From: Marinitoga lauensis
GTDB taxonomy: Bacteria; Thermotogota; Thermotogae; Petrotogales; Petrotogaceae
DNA: 64,000 nt
Direction of reading: 5' to 3'
NCBI RefSeq assembly: GCF_004135675.1
Contig: NZ_QHLX01000007.1
Span: 83,240-147,239, forward strand
A model generated the notes under the pieces. That model ran no database searches. It saw only the letters and a program-made list of their open reading frames with translations, and had not been told where the DNA came from. A program made the position numbers and the translations under genes. Shown in pieces: positions 1 to 9,945 of the stretch (positions are counted from its first letter, which is position 1; each line of letters begins with the position of its first letter).

Positions 1-48
1 AAAGTTTGTATTTGAAATGTTTATGGATTAGAGTTCTGAGGTGATAAA

Positions 49-699
49 ATGCCCAGCATACTGGCTCATATATTATATTCTATGAAATCTCCTCAAAAAA
101 TTTGGGGCCCTGAATTATATTTAGGGGCACAGGGTCCAGATGTTTTTTTTTATGTTAATGAAAAAAAATATGTAGAATTGGGTAGTAAATTACATGAATT
201 AAATAGTTCATATTATAAAAACATAATGAAAGATTTTCCAGAAAATTTTTATTATGGTTATATATCACATATGATTTTAGATGAAAAATTGCATTCGTTG
301 ATAAATTCATATTATTCAGATCCAATATTACATACTAAATTTGAATATAATTTTGATGAAATACTATCTTTGCGTTTTTTAGGTACACATTTTATTGAAA
401 ATAAATGGTGGAAAATATTAAAGGTAAATAATATAGAAAAAATATCAAAAGCCTTTGATTTAATGTTGAAAAAAGAATTTGGTATAAAAAACGTTAGTTA
501 TAAATATGCATACGAGAAAATGTTGAAAAATATAAAAATATTATTTAATTATCCGTATTTCAAAAAAAATGTTTTATCTAAACTTTTTAAGTTTTTCGGA
601 AAAGATTATACTTATTTATATCCTGAAATAGTTGATGAAGATAGAGGTAAATTAATTCAACTTGAAAAAGAATTTCTTTTGACTCTTAAGGGGGATTGA
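49..699 (+). CDS. Zinc-dependent phospholipase C-like protein
   Basis: A 216-residue protein resembling the zinc-dependent phospholipase C / S1-P1 fold family. Visible hallmarks are a His near the N-terminus (MPSILAH), the segment GAQGPDVFFY at about residues 26-35, and a SHMILDEKLH stretch near residue 73 that supplies further His and Asp ligands. No signal peptide is seen, so it is probably cytoplasmic and its substrate is unknown. The start follows a good AGGTGAT ribosome site. It ends 4 bases before glgD, so the two are probably co-transcribed. The hydrolase class is fairly secure, the physiological role is not. Confidence 0.7.
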   Translation: MPSILAHILYSMKSPQKIWGPELYLGAQGPDVFFYVNEKKYVELGSKLHELNSSYYKNIMKDFPENFYYGYISHMILDEKLHSLINSYYSDPILHTKFEYNFDEILSLRFLGTHFIENKWWKILKVNNIEKISKAFDLMLKKEFGIKNVSYKYAYEKMLKNIKILFNYPYFKKNVLSKLFKFFGKDYTYLYPEIVDEDRGKLIQLEKEFLLTLKGD

Positions 700-703
700 T
701 AAA

Positions 704-1816
704 ATGAAAGTTTTAGGTTTAATTTTAGCAGGTTCATCAAGAAGTGGTATTAAAGAATTAACAAAGAAAAGAGCAAGTGCAGCAGTACCTGTTTTTGGTA
801 AATATAGAGCTATAGATTTTACATTAAGCAATTTTGTAAATTCTAAGATTAAAAAAGTTGGAGTATTAACCCAATATTATCCAAGAAGTTTAATGGATCA
901 TCTTGGAAGTGGTAAAGAATGGGATCTGGATAGAAAAACTGGTGGACTGTTTATATTGCAACCTTATTTCAAAAATAAAGAAGAAATACCAGTTTATAAA
1001 GGAACGGCCGATGCAATATTTCAGAATATGACACTATTAAGGAGAGGCGATGAAGATTTTGTTTTAATTGGATCAGGAGATCATATATATAATTTTGATT
1101 TTACAAAATTATATCATTATCATCTGTTAAACGCTGCGGACATTACTATTTTAACTAAGGAATGCAAGGATAATAAGCTTATTAATACATATGGTCAGGT
1201 GGTAACAGATGAAGATGGAAGAATTTTGGAATTTCATGAAAAACCATCGGAGACAATATCAAATAGAATATCTCTGGGAGTATATTTTATAAATAAAGCA
1301 TTATTAATAGAATTATTATATACGTCAATACCCAGTGGTGGGAAAGATATTGTAAGGGATATTATACAACCTAATCTAAAAAAGTTAAGGGTATTTTCAT
1401 ATAATTTTGAGGGTTATTGGTCAAATATAAAAAAATCAATAGAAGCATATTACAATACAAATATGGATATTCTCAGAGAGGAAGTAAGAAAGGAACTGTT
1501 TTATTCAAACAAAATATATACTAAATTAAAGGATTATGCTCCACCAAAGATTAATATCAATGCAAATATTCAAAATGCGTTTGTTGCTGATGGTACCATA
1601 ATAAATGGAACTGTAAAAAATTCCATAGTTTCCAGAGGTGTAAGGATAAAAGCTGGAGCTATTATAGAAAATTCGATAATATTACAGGATACTATTATAT
1701 CCGAAGGAAGTTTTATAAAGAACGCCATTATAGATAAAGATTGTAAAATTAGAGAAGGGAAAAAAGTTATTGGTGAAAATAAAATAGTGGTAATAGAAAA
1801 AGGCACGATTTTATAG
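704..1816 (+). CDS. glgD: GlgD, glucose-1-phosphate adenylyltransferase-like subunit
   Basis: A 370-residue paralogue of ADP-glucose pyrophosphorylase. The N-terminal nucleotidyltransferase domain has LILAG but then SSRSGIKEL where GlgC has GGQGTRL, so the pyrophosphate-binding signature is lost. Residues about 280-370 form the left-handed beta-helix of hexapeptide repeats. In Firmicutes, GlgD pairs with GlgC as a regulatory, poorly catalytic subunit of glycogen synthesis, and the same is inferred here because glgC starts 10 bases downstream. The start has a strong AGGGGGAT site. The reading frame is intact. Confidence 0.88.
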   Translation: MKVLGLILAGSSRSGIKELTKKRASAAVPVFGKYRAIDFTLSNFVNSKIKKVGVLTQYYPRSLMDHLGSGKEWDLDRKTGGLFILQPYFKNKEEIPVYKGTADAIFQNMTLLRRGDEDFVLIGSGDHIYNFDFTKLYHYHLLNAADITILTKECKDNKLINTYGQVVTDEDGRILEFHEKPSETISNRISLGVYFINKALLIELLYTSIPSGGKDIVRDIIQPNLKKLRVFSYNFEGYWSNIKKSIEAYYNTNMDILREEVRKELFYSNKIYTKLKDYAPPKININANIQNAFVADGTIINGTVKNSIVSRGVRIKAGAIIENSIILQDTIISEGSFIKNAIIDKDCKIREGKKVIGENKIVVIEKGTIL

Positions 1817-1826
1817 GGGGATACAG

Positions 1827-3068
1827 ATGAATGTTGTAGCTTTAATATTAGCAGGAGGTCAGGGAACCAGACTTGGAGCTATTACTGAATATCTTGCAAA
1901 GCCAGCGGTTCCATATGGCGGTAAATATAGAATAATAGATTTTGCTTTAAGTAATTGTGTTAATTCAGGAATATATAATGTAGGTGTATTAACCCAATAT
2001 AGACCACATGTATTAAATAAACATCTGGGTATAGGTAAGCCATGGGATCTGGATATAAAATCTGGAGGATTAACTATTTTACCTCCATATGTAAGTAATA
2101 CCGATCAATCGTGGTATAGGGAACAGCAGATGCTATTTATCAAAATATAGAGTATATTGACAGTTATAATCCTGATTTTGTTGTAATATTATCGGGAGAT
2201 CATATATATAAAATGGATTATAATGAAATGATAGATTATCATATAGAAAAAGGAGCAGATGTTACCATAGCCTGTATGGAAGTACCAATAAGCGAAGCAT
2301 ATAGATTTGGTATTATGGTCACAGATTCTTTTGGTGAAATAACGGAATTTCAGGAAAAACCTTCAGAGCCACGAGGAAATCTGGCTTCTTTAGGTATTTA
2401 TGTATATACATGGTCAATCTTAAAAAATTATTAATTGAAGATTCAAAAGATTCTAATTCTGAACATGATTTTGGAAAGAATATCATTCCGAAAATGTTAG
2501 AAAACAAAAATAAATTATATGCATTTAATTTTGAAGGATATTGGAGAGATGTTGGGACGTTACAATCTTATTGGGAATCTAATTTAGAATTGTTAGGACC
2601 AATGCCTATGTTAAATATACATGACGTAAATTGGAAAATATATACTCAATCAGAAGAATTACCTCCAGCTTTTATATCAAATGAAGCAAATTTGTCAGGA
2701 TCTTTAATTAGTGAAGGCTGTGAAATATATGGAGAGGTTCATAATTCTGTATTATTTCAAGGGTAATTGTAGAAAAAGGAGCTGTTATTAAGGATTCGGT
2801 AATAATGAATAAAGTAATAATAAGAAAAGGAACATATATTGATAAAGCCATTGTTTGTGAAAATACTGAGATTGGCGAAAATGTGAATATTGGCCTAGGT
2901 GAATTTAAAGAGAATCAATTTAATAGTAAAATATATAATACTGATATAACCCTAATCGGATTCAATGTAAAAATTCCATCAAATATAAATATTGGGAAAA
3001 ATGTTATTATAGGAAATTATATAAGTGAATTTACAGGTGATATACCTTCTGGAGGGTATATAATTTAG
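1827..3068 (+). CDS. glgC: GlgC, glucose-1-phosphate adenylyltransferase (three frameshifts)
   Basis: Catalytic ADP-glucose pyrophosphorylase: glucose-1-phosphate plus ATP gives ADP-glucose, the glucosyl donor for glycogen. The intact signature [15 protein letters not shown] lies at residues 6-20, followed by [15 protein letters not shown]. The C-terminal part is a hexapeptide-repeat beta-helix. The frame breaks at three homopolymers: GGG at 2119-2121, A6 at 2422-2427 and GGG at 2761-2763. Adding one base at each gives a continuous 414-residue protein of normal length. It is probably functional in the organism and acts with GlgD just upstream. Confidence 0.88.
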
Positions 3069-3080
3069 GGAGGCGGAATA

Positions 3081-4107
3081 ATGGATTTTTACGCTGTAAA
3101 ATTTTTTGCCACATCTTCATTAACAGCTGAAGTAATAGTAGGTTATATGTTTGGAAAACAAAAAGGAACACCGGAATATAAGGTTTTATCCATACCTAAA
3201 TCAAAACTCCCAAAATTTGAATTGCCAGATATAAATTTATCTTATATTGAATATAAATCTAAATTAGAAGAATTATATTATACAGCTATAAAAGATTCAA
3301 CAGTATTGGATTTAAACAAACAATTTTTGGCATTTGTTCAATCTACTATAAAACGATATGGTCCAGAAATAATAAATGCAAAAATGTTCTTAGGTGTGAG
3401 AGATTCAGATGTAGCCATAATAAAAGCTATATTATCTGAAATTTTTGAAGAATGGGAAGGAGAAGTTAATTTAAGAATAGTTGCAGAAAAATTAACTTAC
3501 CAGGATTTAGTATGGTTAATGACCCAGAATAGAAGTTTTAGCGAAAAAGAAAAATCTTATCTAAATAGAGTTGACGTATTATCGTCTCCTGAAGTATTAC
3601 CTCTTTCAGACCCATTAAATGGAATGACTATAAATAATCTTGATGTAGGGATCCGGTTTATTCATTGGTTATAGATCCTGTAGAACCTGCAAATTTAAAT
3701 AGGTTAAAAGAGCTTTATCCAGATAAATTTGATGAAAGTGGGAAAAATGTTTTACCGATAGAATCTAAATTAATAGCTAAAGAGTTAATACCCGGAACTG
3801 ACTATTATTTTATAAAAATGGACCTTGGGAATGGACTTATAGGTAAAGCTGTTATATCAAAGAATTTAAAAATGATGGTAGATTCTAATAAAATAGAAGA
3901 AATGCATAGAAAAAGAGAAGAATACTTTAATCCTCCCGAAGATAAAATAATAGGAGATATCTTAAAAGATTCTATTGCAGGATTAAAAAGAGAGGCAAAT
4001 CTTCCAGAAAATAAAGTAAAAAGCAGTGATATACTAATTATTTTTGGATTATCAGTTGGACTAATAATAGGTGCAATATTGTTGGGAATTTGGCTAGGGT
4101 ATTTTAA
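3081..4107 (+). CDS. Unknown protein with C-terminal membrane anchor (frameshifted)
   Basis: Not recognised. After adding a base at GGG 3649-3651 the frame runs on as GDPVYSLVIDPVEP. Adding another at GGG 4097-4099 makes it end in GVF with a TAATG overlap onto the next gene, giving about 342 residues. Without the second repair the frame runs to 4165. The body is soluble and charged, and one hydrophobic segment (LIIFGLSVGLIIGAILLGIW) sits at the very end, like a tail anchor. It begins 12 bases after glgC with a GGGAGG site and precedes a small membrane protein and a radical SAM gene. Confidence 0.6.
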
Positions 4108-4369
4108 TGAATATACAATCTTTAATTTTAATAATTTCTTTAATAATTATAGGTATTGTATTTAACTTAGTTATGATAAATTATCTATATATAAACTCAA
4201 TATATAGAAAAAATGTATTTAAAAGAGATCTAGAAGAAATAAATAAAATAGAAAATAGTTTATATAATAAAAATTATAATGAAGAGATTATTTATAATAC
4301 TAATTCAGCAACATTGATAAAAATCACCTTTGATGATAATATAGAAGGGTTATTATTCGGGAGGAATAA
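4107..4369 (+). CDS. Small single-span membrane protein, unknown
   Basis: The frame opens with a strongly hydrophobic N-terminus (LILIISLIIIGIVFNLVMI), then a short charged and Asn-rich tail. As read, it runs straight into the radical SAM coding frame, which has its own GGGAGG site and ATG at 4371. Adding one G at GGG 4347-4349 makes it stop at 4367-4369 after about 87 residues, just upstream of that start. I prefer two separate genes over a fusion. Function unknown. Its start overlaps the stop of the upstream gene, which suggests translational coupling. Confidence 0.45.
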
Positions 4370-4370
4370 A

Positions 4371-5253
4371 ATGAAAATTAAATTATCATACGCCACAGCT
4401 GTTCTATTAGGACTTAAAAAAGGAAAAATCCATTTTGAAATGCCAACAGCTTATTTAATGTTAGGAGAAAAATGTATATATAATTGCAGTTTTTGTGCTC
4501 AAGCTAGAGAAGCCAAATCAGATAAAGACTACCTGTCAAGAATTAAATGGCCAGAATATTCATTAGTTGAATTTATAGCAAAAGTAAAAGAGAATAATCC
4601 ATTTAAAAGATTTTGTATTCAGGTGGTAAATTCCGAAAATTATTTTGAGAAATTAAAAATTTTTTTAAATGAGATAAAAGAATTAGATATTTTAAAAGCA
4701 GTATCTTTACGACCAAAAAATATGAAAGAAGTAGACGAGATATTTAGATATGATATAGATAATCTGGGATTTCCATTGATTCTGCAAATAAAAAATTATT
4801 TTCTAAAATAAGAGGGGGAGTTTCGACTCTCTCTTTAACATTTTAATAGAATCTTCAAAAAAGTATCCAGGTAAGATAACAACGCATATAATAGTTGGTT
4901 TAGGGGAAAGCGATGAAGAATTGGTAGACTTAATGCTTGAAATGAAAAAATATAATATTTTAGTTTCTTTGTTTTCATTTACGCCGATTAAAGGAACAAA
5001 ATTTGAGAATGTAAAACCTCCTTCGTTAGAAAGGTACAGAAAAATACAATTTGCTAGAGAAATAATAGAAAAATATGATGTAAGTAAAGATGATTTTGGT
5101 TTTATTGATGGGGTTTTAATAAAATTGCCAGATTTAAAAATTTCTGTGGAAGAAGCTATTAAGACAAGTGGGTGTAGTTATTGTACCAGACCATATTATA
5201 ATGAAAAACCAAATAAAACATTATATAATGTACCACAAAAGAGGAAATATTGA
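4371..5253 (+). CDS. BioB-like radical SAM protein (two frameshifts)
   Basis: A radical S-adenosylmethionine enzyme of about 294 residues. The iron-sulfur motif CxxxCxxC is seen as CIYNCSFC near residue 36. The C-terminal part carries another CxxC (SGCSYC) near residue 275. The order resembles biotin synthase-like or lipoyl synthase-like proteins, but the substrate cannot be told. The frame breaks at G4778 and at the G5 run 4814-4818. Repairing both restores IRGGSFDSL and THIIVGLGE in one frame. It ends 13 bases before rnfC and could share its transcript. Confidence 0.72.
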
Positions 5254-5266
5254 AAGGAGGAAGGAA

Positions 5267-6594
5267 ATGGCTCTATTGACTTTTAAGGGAGGAGTTCATC
5301 CACCAGAAAAGAAAGAGTTGGCAGAACACAAAGAAATTAAAGTTTTGCCATTGCCAGAAAAAGTATATATTTATACTACAAACCACATAGGAGCACCAGC
5401 AAAAATTTTAGTGGAACCTGGTCAAAAAGTAAAAACCGGGCAAAAAATTGGGGAAGCAAATGGATTTATTTCCGCTAATATTCATTCTTCAGTGACTGGT
5501 GAAGTAGTAGAAATAGTAAAAATGACAAATGCGGCATCTGGAACCAAAAATGATGTTATAGTAATCCAGAGAACAGATGAAGATGATTGGGAATTAATTC
5601 CAAATCATGGTGATTATACAAAAAATCACCAAAAGAAATAGTTGAAATTGTAAAAGAAGCAGGAATTGTTGGTTTAGGTGGAGCTATGTTCCCTTCTCAC
5701 GTTAAAATGTCTGTTCCTGAAGGGAAAAAAGCGGAATATTTAATTATAAATGCTGCAGAATGTGAGCCTTATATTACTATTGATAACAGAATGATGTTAG
5801 AAAGATCAAAAGAAATTGTAAAAGGTATAAAGATTATTATGCATGCTACAGGTGTGAAGAAAGCTTATATTGGTATAGAAAGCAACAAACCAGAAGCTAT
5901 AGAAAAAATGAAGGAAGCAGTTTCTGGAGAACCAATAGAAGTTAAAGTATTAAAAACAAAATATCCACAGGGTGCAGAAAAACAATTAATATATGCAATT
6001 ACAAAAAAAGAGGTTCCATCTGGCGGATTGCCATTAGATGTTGGAGCAATAGTTTTCAATGTTTCAACGACTTATGCAATATATGAAGCTGTTGAAAAAG
6101 GAAAACCATTAATAGAAAGAGGTATTACATTAACTGGAGAAGGTGTAAAAAATCCTGGTAACTTCATATATAGAATAGGTACTTTAGCAAAAGATTTATT
6201 AGATCATGTAGGCTTAGTTGAGGAAGAAAAAATAGATAGAATATTATATGGCGGTCCAATGATGGGAATTCCATTACCAAGTATAGAATTACCAACATTT
6301 AAAGGTAATAACGCTTTAACTGTAATGACTAAAGAAGTTGCACCTAAGAAAGAGTTATATCCATGTATTAGATGTTCTAAATGTGTCCAGGTTTGTCCTA
6401 TTAATTTAATGCCATATTTATTAAAAATGCAAGTAGAAAAGAGAGAATATGATAAAGCCTTAGAATATGGTCTTATGGATTGTATTGAATGTGGCTCATG
6501 TTCATTTGCTTGTCCAGCAGGAATTGAGTTGGTAAAGACATTTAAAACTGGTAAAAAAGTAGCAAGAGCTTTAAAAGGGAGGGCAAAAAAATGA
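5267..6594 (+). CDS. rnfC: RnfC, ferredoxin:NAD oxidoreductase subunit C (one frameshift)
   Basis: The NADH- and FMN-binding peripheral subunit of the Rnf complex, which couples electron transfer between ferredoxin and NAD to ion transport. After adding an A in the run 5620-5625 the protein has 442 residues. It begins FKGGVHPPEKKE, has a glycine-rich GIVGLGGAMFPSH region, and ends with two 4Fe-4S motifs, CIRCSKCVQVCP and CIECGSCSFACP. The start follows AAAGGAGGAAGG. It overlaps rnfD by 4 bases. The gene order C-D-G-E-A-B is the usual one for non-proteobacterial Rnf operons. Confidence 0.93.
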
Positions 6595-7574
6595 AGTTGA
6601 ATGTTGCAGCTGCACCACATTTAAGATCTAAAGATAGCGTAAGAGCTGTGATGGTTGATGTATTAATCGCCCTCATACCATCATTTATAGTCTCTACATG
6701 GGTGTTTGGATGGAGAGCTTTATGGATTATGCTCTATACTATGCTTTTAGCAGAAGGTATGGAATTATTTATAATGAAGGTTTTAAGAAAACAAAAGAAT
6801 TTCAAACCAGATTTTAGTGCATCAGTTACAGGATTGCTATTGGCTATGAATTTAAGTTTAGCTGTAAACTGGTGGCAAATTCTTATAGGAACATTTGCCG
6901 CAATTGTATTAGGAAAACATGTATATGGCGGATTAGGAAAAAATGTCTTTAACCCTGCATTAGTTGGAAGAGTTTTCATGTTAATATCATTCCCTGTAGC
7001 CATGACAACATGGTATAGACCATTTTATTTTAAATATGATACTATTACAACTGCAACACCTTTAGCTATTTTAAAAGAAAAAGGTGTTTCAACTTTGGCT
7101 AATTGGCCAGATTATACAATTAATCTAAAAACATTGTTTATAGGAACAGTTCCAGGTTCTATAGGTGAAGTTAGTGCATTAGCATTAATAATAGGTTTTA
7201 TATATTTAGTTGTTAGAGGAAGAATAAAAATTTGGATTCCTATAACATATATTTCAACTGTATTTGTAATTTCATCAGTCTTTTATTTGGCTGACCCGAC
7301 AAAATATGCATCTCCATTATTCCATCTATTTGCTGGTGGTTTAATGTTAGGAGCATTATTTATGGCAACTGACATGGTAACAAGTCCTATGACAGTTAAA
7401 GGACAGGTAATTTTTGGATTGGGATTAGGATTAATAACAATGACAATTAGACTTTTTGGAGGATATCCAGAAGGCGTATCTTTCTCAATTTTAATTATGA
7501 ATGCATTAGTACCTCTAATTGATATATATGCAAAACCACGTATATTTGGAACTACAAGAGGTGGTAAAAAATGA
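6591..7574 (+). CDS. rnfD: RnfD, membrane subunit with covalent FMN
   Basis: A 327-residue polytopic membrane protein of the Rnf complex with about nine to ten hydrophobic segments. The conserved TTATPLA motif at about residues 153-159 contains the Thr (about 156) that carries phosphoester-linked FMN in this family. It also has GLGKNVFNPALVGR near residue 114. The frame is intact and overlaps both neighbours by 4 bases, so translation is coupled across rnfC-rnfD-rnfG. Confidence 0.94.
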   Translation: MKLNVAAAPHLRSKDSVRAVMVDVLIALIPSFIVSTWVFGWRALWIMLYTMLLAEGMELFIMKVLRKQKNFKPDFSASVTGLLLAMNLSLAVNWWQILIGTFAAIVLGKHVYGGLGKNVFNPALVGRVFMLISFPVAMTTWYRPFYFKYDTITTATPLAILKEKGVSTLANWPDYTINLKTLFIGTVPGSIGEVSALALIIGFIYLVVRGRIKIWIPITYISTVFVISSVFYLADPTKYASPLFHLFAGGLMLGALFMATDMVTSPMTVKGQVIFGLGLGLITMTIRLFGGYPEGVSFSILIMNALVPLIDIYAKPRIFGTTRGGKK

Positions 7575-8275
7575 AAGAATACATGAAAACAGGATTTATA
7601 TTAATGTTATTTATTGTAATTTCGGGTTTCATTGTTTCTTTAGTTTACGTATCAGCTAAACCAGCTATTGACAATGCTGAATTACAAGCTAAATTAAAAG
7701 CTATTAAAAAGGTTTTACAAGATTCCAGAGGTGAAGGTTTATTGATAGCTCAAAAAGACATTCCAACATCTTCAAAAGAATTAAATTCAGCAATTTGGGA
7801 TTCAAATGAAAGTGGCGTGGTTTATTCTAATGAAAAATCAAAGGTTTATTCTCCTGTGTATAAATATGTAAATTCAAAAGGTCAGGAAATATATATTTTA
7901 ACAGTATCAAGTATTGGTTTTGGTGGAGAAGTTATATCTGTTGTATCCTTTGTTAAAGATAAAGAATTATATTTTAATAATTTAGAAGTAATTTCATATT
8001 CTCAAGAGACACCAGGCTTGGGAGCTAACATTGCTGAAGAGAAAGTAAAAGAAAGATTTTATCCAATTTCTTATAAAGGATTGGTAAATGGAGTAAAAGT
8101 AAATAAAGATGCAGGAGTTATTTTAAGTACTCCAGAACAAATAAAAGAAGGAAAAGAAAAAGGTATAGTTCAAACAAGTGATATAATGACAGGTGCGACA
8201 ATTACACCAAGAGCTGTTGCGAATTCAATAAATGTAGGATTTGAATACCTCAAATCCAAAGGGGTGATTCAATAA
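7571..8275 (+). CDS. rnfG: RnfG, FMN-binding subunit
   Basis: A 234-residue protein with a single N-terminal membrane anchor (about residues 7-28) and a large domain on the outer face. The covalent flavin site is visible as TGATITPRAV near residue 208, in which the Thr after GA is the FMN attachment residue. The segment ETPGLGANI is also typical. It hands electrons between RnfD and RnfA/E in the complex. Start and stop overlap those of rnfD and rnfE, as expected for a tight operon. Intact. Confidence 0.93.
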   Translation: MKEYMKTGFILMLFIVISGFIVSLVYVSAKPAIDNAELQAKLKAIKKVLQDSRGEGLLIAQKDIPTSSKELNSAIWDSNESGVVYSNEKSKVYSPVYKYVNSKGQEIYILTVSSIGFGGEVISVVSFVKDKELYFNNLEVISYSQETPGLGANIAEEKVKERFYPISYKGLVNGVKVNKDAGVILSTPEQIKEGKEKGIVQTSDIMTGATITPRAVANSINVGFEYLKSKGVIQ

Positions 8276-8892
8276 TGGCTAATATAAAAAATTTAAAAGC
8301 AGGATTATTTCAACAAAATCCGACTTTTATACAGGTTTTGGGAATGTGTCCAACACTTGCTACAACGACGAATGCAGAAAATGCACTAGGTATGGGTTTA
8401 GCAACATTAGCTGTTTTAATTCTATCCAATATAGTTGTATCTTTAATAAAAAAATGGGTACCTAAAAATATCAGAATACCTATTTACATAGTTGTTATAG
8501 CTTCATTTGTTACTATGGTTGATTTATTAATGCACGGTTATACATATGACTTATGGAAAACATTGGGTTTATTTATTCCGTTGATAGTTGTTAACTGTAT
8601 CATTTTAGGTCGTGCTGAATCATTTGCTTCAAAAAACAGCGTATTGGATTCTATATATGATGCATTAGGTATGGGGTTGGGTTTCACGGGTTCATTGATA
8701 TTATTAGGATCAGTTAGAGAATTATTAGGTAATGGCACAATTTTTGGATTACCAATTTGGGGCGATGCAATGAAATTATATGTTATGATACTTCCACCAG
8801 GAGCTTTCCTTGTATTGGGAATGTTATTGGCTATGTTTAATTCCATTGGAATACATAACAGAAATAAGGCAAAGGCTGGTGAAAAGAAATGA
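8275..8892 (+). CDS. rnfE: RnfE, integral membrane subunit
   Basis: A 205-residue hydrophobic protein with about six membrane spans. It is homologous to RnfA next door and to NqrD/NqrE. The family pattern GMCPTLATTT near the N-terminus and NCIILGRAESFA in the middle are clear; the latter carries a Cys thought to help bind the intramembrane iron-sulfur centre. The start overlaps the rnfG stop (TAATG) and the end overlaps rnfA by 4 bases. Intact. Confidence 0.93.
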   Translation: MANIKNLKAGLFQQNPTFIQVLGMCPTLATTTNAENALGMGLATLAVLILSNIVVSLIKKWVPKNIRIPIYIVVIASFVTMVDLLMHGYTYDLWKTLGLFIPLIVVNCIILGRAESFASKNSVLDSIYDALGMGLGFTGSLILLGSVRELLGNGTIFGLPIWGDAMKLYVMILPPGAFLVLGMLLAMFNSIGIHNRNKAKAGEKK

Positions 8893-9464
8893 AATTATTT
8901 TTTATATTTCTTTCAGCAATATTAGTAAATAATTTTGTTTTATCTAAATTTTTAGGAATTTGTCCATTTTTAGGAGTATCCAAAAAGATAAGTTCTGCAT
9001 CAGGAATGTCAATGGCTGTAATTTTTGTTATGGTTATTTCAAGTGTAATTACATGGTTTTTAAACCTTTTACTGGTTAAATTAGGGTTAGAATTTTTAAC
9101 TACAATAGTCTTTATTTTAGTTATAGCAACATTGGTTCAATTTATAGAATTTTATATAAAAAAGGTTTCACCAAATTTATATGAAGCTTTGGGTATTTAT
9201 TTGCCTTTAATTACAACTAACTGTGCTATTTTAGGATTAGCATTAATTAACGTAATGAATAATTATACATTGATAGAGACAATAATTTATTCTCTTGGTG
9301 CTGGATTAGGCTTTGGAATGGCTTTAATAATATTCTCAGCCATCAGGGAAAGAATGGATTATTATGATGTTCCTGAACCATTTAAAGGAACAGCTATTGC
9401 CTTAATTACTGCTGGATTATTGTCAATGGCATTTATGGGATTCTCAGGTCTCATAAAAATATAA
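8889..9464 (+). CDS. rnfA: RnfA, integral membrane subunit
   Basis: A 191-residue protein with about six membrane spans that pairs with RnfE around the intramembrane cluster. The motifs NNFVLSKFLGICPFLGVS and TTNCAILGLALIN are visible, each with a conserved Cys. The frame is intact. It is followed after 13 bases, including a GGGAGG site, by rnfB, the last gene of the operon. Confidence 0.94.
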   Translation: MKLFFIFLSAILVNNFVLSKFLGICPFLGVSKKISSASGMSMAVIFVMVISSVITWFLNLLLVKLGLEFLTTIVFILVIATLVQFIEFYIKKVSPNLYEALGIYLPLITTNCAILGLALINVMNNYTLIETIIYSLGAGLGFGMALIIFSAIRERMDYYDVPEPFKGTAIALITAGLLSMAFMGFSGLIKI

Positions 9465-9477
9465 GGGAGGAATTCTT

Positions 9478-9824
9478 ATGTCTATAGTTATAAATGCAGT
9501 AATATTACTTGCAATATTAGGCTTTTCCGCTGGGGCATTTTTAGCGTTTGCTGAGAAAAAATTTGAAGTGAAAGAAGATGTAAGAGTTATATTTGCTGAA
9601 AATTTATTACCAGGAATAAACTGTGGAGCTTGTGGTTATCCTGGATGTTCAGGATTTGCAAAAGGTTTTGTTAATGGAGACGTAAAAGCAGATGGATGTC
9701 TTCCTGGGAAAAGACAGGGGTTCCAGAAAAATTAACAAAGTTGTCTAAAATGTCAGATGATGAACTAAACAAAATATGGGAAGAAATTGGAGAAGATCCA
9801 GATAAAATAAAAGAAAAATTTTAA
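9478..9824 (+). CDS. rnfB: RnfB, short form with only the N-terminal 4Fe-4S domain (one frameshift)
   Basis: RnfB normally takes electrons from ferredoxin and has a membrane anchor, a CxxCxxxxCx(n)C domain and ferredoxin-like modules, about 260 residues or more. Here there is one N-terminal membrane span and the four-Cys domain (CGACGYPGC, then a Cys about 24 residues on). After adding a G at 9717-9720 the protein ends at about 115 residues with a Lys/Glu-rich tail. The stop lies 2 bases before a rho-independent terminator, so the C-terminal ferredoxin part is absent rather than hidden by another frameshift. Confidence 0.88.
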
Positions 9825-9826
9825 AA

Positions 9827-9861
9827 AATTAAGGAGCTTATTTAAGCTCCTTAATTTTTTT
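9827..9861 (+). terminator. Rho-independent terminator of the rnf operon
   Basis: A stem of about 11 bp, made of AATTAAGGAGCTT and AAGCTCCTTAATT, is followed by a run of T. It begins right after the rnfB stop and marks the end of the rnfCDGEAB transcript. Confidence 0.88.
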
Positions 9862-9945
9862 TATTATTATTCTAAAATAATAGTAGAATTTTTATATTTC
9901 CTGGATTTGATTTTTAAAAATTAACCGTTAAAGTAGTAGTAAATA

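Noticed and set aside
1827..3068. Programmed frameshifting as the cause of the broken genes
   Set aside because: The breaks occur in unrelated genes without shared slippery-site context or stimulators, several times within one gene, and always as a missing base.
4107..4811. Fusion of a membrane segment to the radical SAM enzyme
   Set aside because: The radical SAM part has its own GGGAGG site and ATG at 4371, and a single missing G explains the apparent fusion.
6204..6620. 138-codon open frame opposite rnfC
   Set aside because: Shadow of a conserved gene, with no start signal.
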